Below, one piece after another: positions 16,133 through 19,390 of a stretch of 19,390 bases of DNA. Position 1 is the first letter of the stretch. Each line of letters starts with the position of its first letter. The translations under genes and the position numbers were made by a program. The notes beneath the pieces are model-generated. The model had not been told where the DNA came from. It worked only from the letters and a program-made list of their open reading frames with translations, and ran no database searches. The DNA is from Syntrophales bacterium (GTDB lineage Bacteria > Desulfobacterota > Syntrophia > Syntrophales > UBA8958), in NCBI GenBank assembly GCA_023231165.1, contig JALNVY010000016.1, positions 1 through 19,390 on the forward strand. The letters are read 5' to 3'.

Positions 16133-17980
16133 ATGAAGGATAAAACCAAAACAAATCAGGTCCTGATGCAAGAACTGGCTTCTTTAAGACAGATGATTGA
16201 GGAACTGAAACAATCGGAATCGGAGTTGAAAAAGGAAAAGAAAGAGTTAAAAAAAAGTGAGGCCCGCTTCCGCAGTTACTTCGATTTGCCTTTACACGGC
16301 ATTGCCATAACTTCCCCGGAGAGAGGATGGATACAGGTTAACGATCGGATCTGCTCCATCATGGGCTATTCCCGGGACGAAATCGTCCGCATGACATGGC
16401 CGGAAATGACGCACCCTGATGATATCGCCGCTGATCTCGAACAATTTAATCTTGTTCTATCCGGTCAGATTGAGCAATATAATATGGAAAAACGATTTAT
16501 CCGCAAGGATGGAAAGGTCATTTGGACCAATCTCTCTGTGGGGTGTGTGCGGAAACCCGATGGCAGCGTCGATCATATGGTTGCCTTGGTTGAGGATATC
16601 ACCGGTAGCAAGCAAGCAGAGGAAACTCTGAGGAATAGTGAGGAGCTCTATACCAGGCTGATTGCCGCCCTGCCGGACATCATGGTGCGTATGGATCTCA
16701 ACGGACAGATTCTCTCTGTCAATGACTTTGGACTTCGCATGAGCGGCTATGCACGTGAGGATCTCATCGGACAGAACATGCTTTCCATCATTGCCCCGGA
16801 AGACCGAGAAAAGGCTGTTCGCAATACGATGCTGATGATGGAAAAAAGGCTTGGGCCGCAGGAATATCACCTGATCATGAAGGATGGCCGGAGACATCTG
16901 TTTGAAGTAAATGGGGATGTCCTTCGCAATGAAGACGGCCCCCCCTATGGTATGGTTCAGATATGTCGTGATATATCCGAGCGCAAGCGGATGGAGAAGG
17001 CGTTAACTAAGAGTGAAGAGAAATTCCGCAAGGCTTTTTATACCAGCCCTGATTCTGTGAACATCAACCGTCTAGAAGACGGCATATATATCTCGATTAA
17101 TCCGGGATTTACCAGGATCACAGGATATGCGGAAGAGGATGTCATCGGAAAGACCTCCATAGAATGTAATATTTGGGACAATATCGAGGACAGACAAAGA
17201 CTTGTAGCCGGATTAAAAAAAGCCGGGGAAGTCACTAACCTTGAAGCCGCTTTTCGAACAAGGGATGGTGATATCCGATATGGGTTGATGTCAGCTTCCA
17301 TACTCGACCTCGATGGTGTTCCCCATATTCTCAGCATAACCCGGGACATTACGGATCGTAAGTGGGCGGAGGAGGAGCTTGAGCGGACCATCGAAAGTCT
17401 CAGGAAGGCGTTCGGCGCCACCGTTCAGGTTATGGTATCCGCTGTAGAGGCCAGAGATCCCTATACGGCCGGCCATCAGATCCGGTCTGCCAACCTTGCC
17501 CGAGCCATTGCCGTGGAGATGGAGTTACCCCAAGATAAAATCGATGGAATCCGGATGGCCGGTTCCATCCATGACATCGGGAAATTATCCATACCTGCAG
17601 AGATATTGTCTAAACCAATAAAGCTGACGGAACTCGAAATTTCCCTGATCAAGGAACATTCTCGGAATGGATACGAGATGCTGAAGGATGTGGAATCTCC
17701 CTGGCCACTGGCACAAATTGTTTACCAACACCACGAACGGATGGATGGTTCGGGCTATCCAAGAAATCTGAAAGGAGATGAGATTCTCATGGAGGCCCGC
17801 ATCATGGCTGTGGCCGATGTGGTGGAATCGATGGCCTCCCATCGTCCCTATCGTCCGGCCCTGGGTATTGGAGCAGCCCTGGAGGAGATTGAAAAGAATA
17901 AAGGCACCCTTTACGACAATGCTGTTGCAGATGCCTGCCTGAGATTATTTCGGGGGAAAGGTTATCAACTTGAAGGATGA
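16133..17980 (+). CDS. Triple-PAS HD-GYP domain protein (putative c-di-GMP phosphodiesterase)
   Basis: The protein has 615 residues, with AGGAG eight bases upstream of the ATG. The first 45 residues are Lys/Glu-rich and probably coiled coil. Three PAS/PAC units follow (about 45-160, 165-285, 290-410), each ending in a PAC tail such as EDITGSKQAEE, RDISERKRMEK or RDITDRKWAEE. The C-terminal HD-GYP domain (about 425-610) has ARDPYTAGH, the HD pair His480-Asp481 in HDIGK, and HHERMDGSGYP (533-543), so metal and GYP motifs are intact. Family role: hydrolysis of cyclic di-GMP. There is no membrane segment, so it should sense a cytoplasmic signal. No heme or flavin motif could be assigned to the PAS domains. 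Confidence 0.93.
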   Translation: MKDKTKTNQVLMQELASLRQMIEELKQSESELKKEKKELKKSEARFRSYFDLPLHGIAITSPERGWIQVNDRICSIMGYSRDEIVRMTWPEMTHPDDIAADLEQFNLVLSGQIEQYNMEKRFIRKDGKVIWTNLSVGCVRKPDGSVDHMVALVEDITGSKQAEETLRNSEELYTRLIAALPDIMVRMDLNGQILSVNDFGLRMSGYAREDLIGQNMLSIIAPEDREKAVRNTMLMMEKRLGPQEYHLIMKDGRRHLFEVNGDVLRNEDGPPYGMVQICRDISERKRMEKALTKSEEKFRKAFYTSPDSVNINRLEDGIYISINPGFTRITGYAEEDVIGKTSIECNIWDNIEDRQRLVAGLKKAGEVTNLEAAFRTRDGDIRYGLMSASILDLDGVPHILSITRDITDRKWAEEELERTIESLRKAFGATVQVMVSAVEARDPYTAGHQIRSANLARAIAVEMELPQDKIDGIRMAGSIHDIGKLSIPAEILSKPIKLTELEISLIKEHSRNGYEMLKDVESPWPLAQIVYQHHERMDGSGYPRNLKGDEILMEARIMAVADVVESMASHRPYRPALGIGAALEEIEKNKGTLYDNAVADACLRLFRGKGYQLEG

Positions 17981-18040
17981 TGATTTTAAACGGTAATTCA
18001 GTCAAAGTTCAATTCAACATATTATAGCTGCTACAAAAGA

Positions 18041-18081
18041 AGATCTCCTTCAGAAATTGGCAAGATGATTGAAGGAAATCT
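18041..18081. other. Imperfect hairpin between the HD-GYP and lipoprotein genes
   Basis: agatctccttca (18041-18052) can pair with tgaaggaaatct (18070-18081) with one mismatch and a 17-base loop. It lacks a proper T-run on either strand, so it is at best a weak terminator or mRNA-end structure for the upstream gene. Confidence 0.3.
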
Positions 18082-18179
18082 GTTTGACATGGATAGTTAT
18101 GTATAAGAAATAAATACATTACGGCTGAGCTCATGACCAACAGCCGGTCCATGGGTACCCTTGTTTAATAACATTTACA

Positions 18180-18209
18180 TTGACACAACAAACCATCCGC
18201 CTTTATTGT
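18180..18209 (+). promoter_or_regulatory. Candidate promoter of the DUF3124 lipoprotein gene
   Basis: A perfect TTGACA (18180-18185) precedes TATTGT (18204-18209, 18-base spacer) or TTTATT (18202-18207, 16-base spacer), each four of six. It lies about 30 bases before the ATG at 18237. The -35 is strong and the -10 is uncertain. Confidence 0.45.
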
Positions 18210-18236
18210 TAAACACTTTGTAAGGAGGAATATCTA

Positions 18237-18779
18237 ATGAATCTATTGAGCAGCTTATCGAAAATGGTACTGATCCTTCTGGTCATAATCACATTAGCCG
18301 CCTGTTCCAGCAAGGAAGCACCCTTAGGTGATCAGAAGTCCGGTAAAATCTTCAACCCGGAGGTTCTCAAGGTGGCGGATGCCGGAACCAACAAGGTCAG
18401 AGGGCAGGTCTTATATGTCCCCATCTATTCCAATATCCCGGATGATAAGACGAAGAAGTTTGATTTGAGCGCCTTCATCGCGATACATAATACGGATATG
18501 AAAAACGCGATCAAGATCACAAAAGTCCTCTATTTCAATAACGACGGCGAGCTGGTGAAAGAGTTTCTTGCTGCTGAACGTTCGTTAAGACCCTTGGGAG
18601 CCACCAATTTCTTTATTCCCCAAGCGGACCAAAGTGGTACAGGGGCCAATTTTCTGGTTGAGTGGATAGCCGATATTCCTGTAAGCGAACCATTGATTGA
18701 ATCTGTCATGCTCAATATTGAGGGCAACAGGGGAATATCTTTTTTGAGCACCGGGAAGGTTATTCGAGAAATCCGATAA
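18237..18779 (+). CDS. DUF3124-family lipoprotein
   Basis: The protein has 180 residues, with an excellent AAGGAGG eight bases before the ATG. The signal peptide has a hydrophobic core (MVLILLVIITLAAC) ending in the lipobox LAAC, so Cys23 would be lipidated and the protein membrane-anchored on the periplasmic side. The mature part matches the DUF3124 pattern as I know it: GQVLYVPIYS, IHNTD, ITKVLYFNNDGELV, TNFFIPQADQSGTGANFLVEW and GISFLSTGKVI. The function of the family is unknown. It has its own candidate promoter and converges with the antiporter gene, with only 10 bases between the stop codons. Confidence 0.88.
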   Translation: MNLLSSLSKMVLILLVIITLAACSSKEAPLGDQKSGKIFNPEVLKVADAGTNKVRGQVLYVPIYSNIPDDKTKKFDLSAFIAIHNTDMKNAIKITKVLYFNNDGELVKEFLAAERSLRPLGATNFFIPQADQSGTGANFLVEWIADIPVSEPLIESVMLNIEGNRGISFLSTGKVIREIR

Positions 18780-18789
18780 TATCATGGGG

Positions 18790-19390
18790 TTATAAATCTA
18801 TGCCCGCCTCGTCTGAAGAATAGAGAGGCCGATAAAGATCACGGCGAACCCCGTCCGTGTATTGATCTATTTGATCAATCGGAATACCGAGATGGAGCAG
18901 TGCTTGGCGGGCAAATTCCAGGCTTGCTTCAAACTCCGGCTGGATGACAAGCGAGACGCCTAAATCGTGTAAAACCTGCATGGCTCCAATCTCTTCCGCT
19001 CTGGCGATAACGTGGATATCGGGATTCAGTTTTTTTGTCTTAGCCACAATGGTCTGGGAAATGATGAGCACCGGCGTCGTGATGACAAGCATTCTTGCTC
19101 TTCCCAATGCCGCCGCCTCCAGGATGATCTCCTTTTGTGCGTCTCCGAAAAGAACGGGAAAGCCGGACGCCTTCAGGGTATCCACTTTCAATGAATCATA
19201 TTCCACGATCACGAAGGGGATTTTCATCCGGTTCAGGACATCGGCGACAGACCTGCCTACTCTTCCTCCGCCGGCAATGACAAAATGATCCTGCATATCT
19301 GTTTTGGGAAAATTGAGAGGCTCCAACACAACTGGCTTCAGCCACCGGCTCAAAAACGAGTATAATGGAGCAGTAAGTCCCGAAACAAGC
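18790..19390 (-). CDS. C-terminal part of KefB/CPA2-type cation/proton antiporter with TrkA-N domain (5' end outside window)
   Basis: The frame stays open to the window edge, so the start is missing; a TTG at 19353 is internal and not a real start. The first visible residues (LTAPLYSFLSRWLKP) match the end of the last transmembrane helix of CPA2 exchangers. A cytoplasmic NAD(H)-binding TrkA-N/RCK domain follows: HFVIAGGGRVGRSVADVL (dinucleotide GxGxxG), VIVEYDS, VLFGDAQ, RMLVITTP and IHVIARA. The tail EFEASLEFARQALLHLGIP is typical of KefB-like proteins. Likely an inner-membrane K+/Na+:H+ antiporter regulated by nucleotide binding; ion specificity cannot be judged without the membrane part. 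Confidence 0.88.
   Translation of the reverse strand, partial: LVSGLTAPLYSFLSRWLKPVVLEPLNFPKTDMQDHFVIAGGGRVGRSVADVLNRMKIPFVIVEYDSLKVDTLKASGFPVLFGDAQKEIILEAAALGRARMLVITTPVLIISQTIVAKTKKLNPDIHVIARAEEIGAMQVLHDLGVSLVIQPEFEASLEFARQALLHLGIPIDQIDQYTDGVRRDLYRPLYSSDEAGIDL

Noticed and set aside
16024..16143. Lys-rich 39-residue ORF before the HD-GYP gene
   Set aside because: No Shine-Dalgarno, overlaps the start of the next gene, and no recognisable features; likely chance.
19354..19390. TTG at 19353 as the true start of the TrkA-N protein
   Set aside because: The frame stays open upstream and encodes the end of a CPA2 transmembrane helix (LTAPLYSFL), so the gene continues beyond the window.

Overview
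This window looks like chromosome from an anaerobic Desulfobacterota (Deltaproteobacteria)-type organism, plausibly near Syntrophales. That placement is inferred from the gene mix: an HtpG/hexokinase pair, TrpB2-type tryptophan synthase, long-chain acyl-CoA synthetase with a PPC-domain partner, PAS/HD-GYP protein, DUF3124 lipoprotein, and GC near 50%. No marker gene proves it. No rRNA, tRNA, CRISPR array, transposase or phage gene was seen.

Layout. 1-2988 (-): a GTG-started secreted protease of kexin type (S8 catalytic domain plus P/homoB domain) fused to an autotransporter passenger and the start of a beta-barrel; its 3' end is outside the window. 2989-3310: divergent intergenic region with a good sigma70 promoter. 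3311-5494 (+): metallo-beta-lactamase-fold protein with two C-terminal cyclic-nucleotide-binding domains. 5575-7497 (+): htpG. 7605-8945 (+): a eukaryotic-type hexokinase. 9012-12009 (-): an operon of trpB2, a small Cys-rich protein (4-nt GTGA overlap) and rarA. 12044-12263 (-): a trp attenuator in front of that operon. 12287-12415: a 129-bp palindrome-ended repeat. 12413-13615 (-): gpsA-like dehydrogenase. 13779-16018 (+): acyl-CoA synthetase and PPC-domain protein. 16133-17980 (+): triple-PAS HD-GYP protein. 18237-18779 (+): DUF3124 lipoprotein. 18790-19390 (-): C-terminal end of a KefB/CPA2-type cation/proton antiporter.

The most notable system is the leader of the trpB2 operon. It has a sigma70-like promoter and a short leader peptide with three consecutive Trp codons. 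These are followed by a chain of mutually exclusive stems ending in a perfect 12-bp intrinsic terminator just upstream of the trpB2 ribosome-binding site. The pairings form a six-segment cascade (1:2, 2:3, 3:4, 4:5, 5:6) in which stalling at the Trp codons should favour readthrough. This implies that an orphan TrpB2, with a Cys-rich protein and the replication-repair ATPase RarA, is controlled by tryptophan supply.

Other points of interest are the kexin-P-domain autotransporter, the MBL plus tandem cNMP-domain protein, and the eukaryotic-type hexokinase beside htpG.
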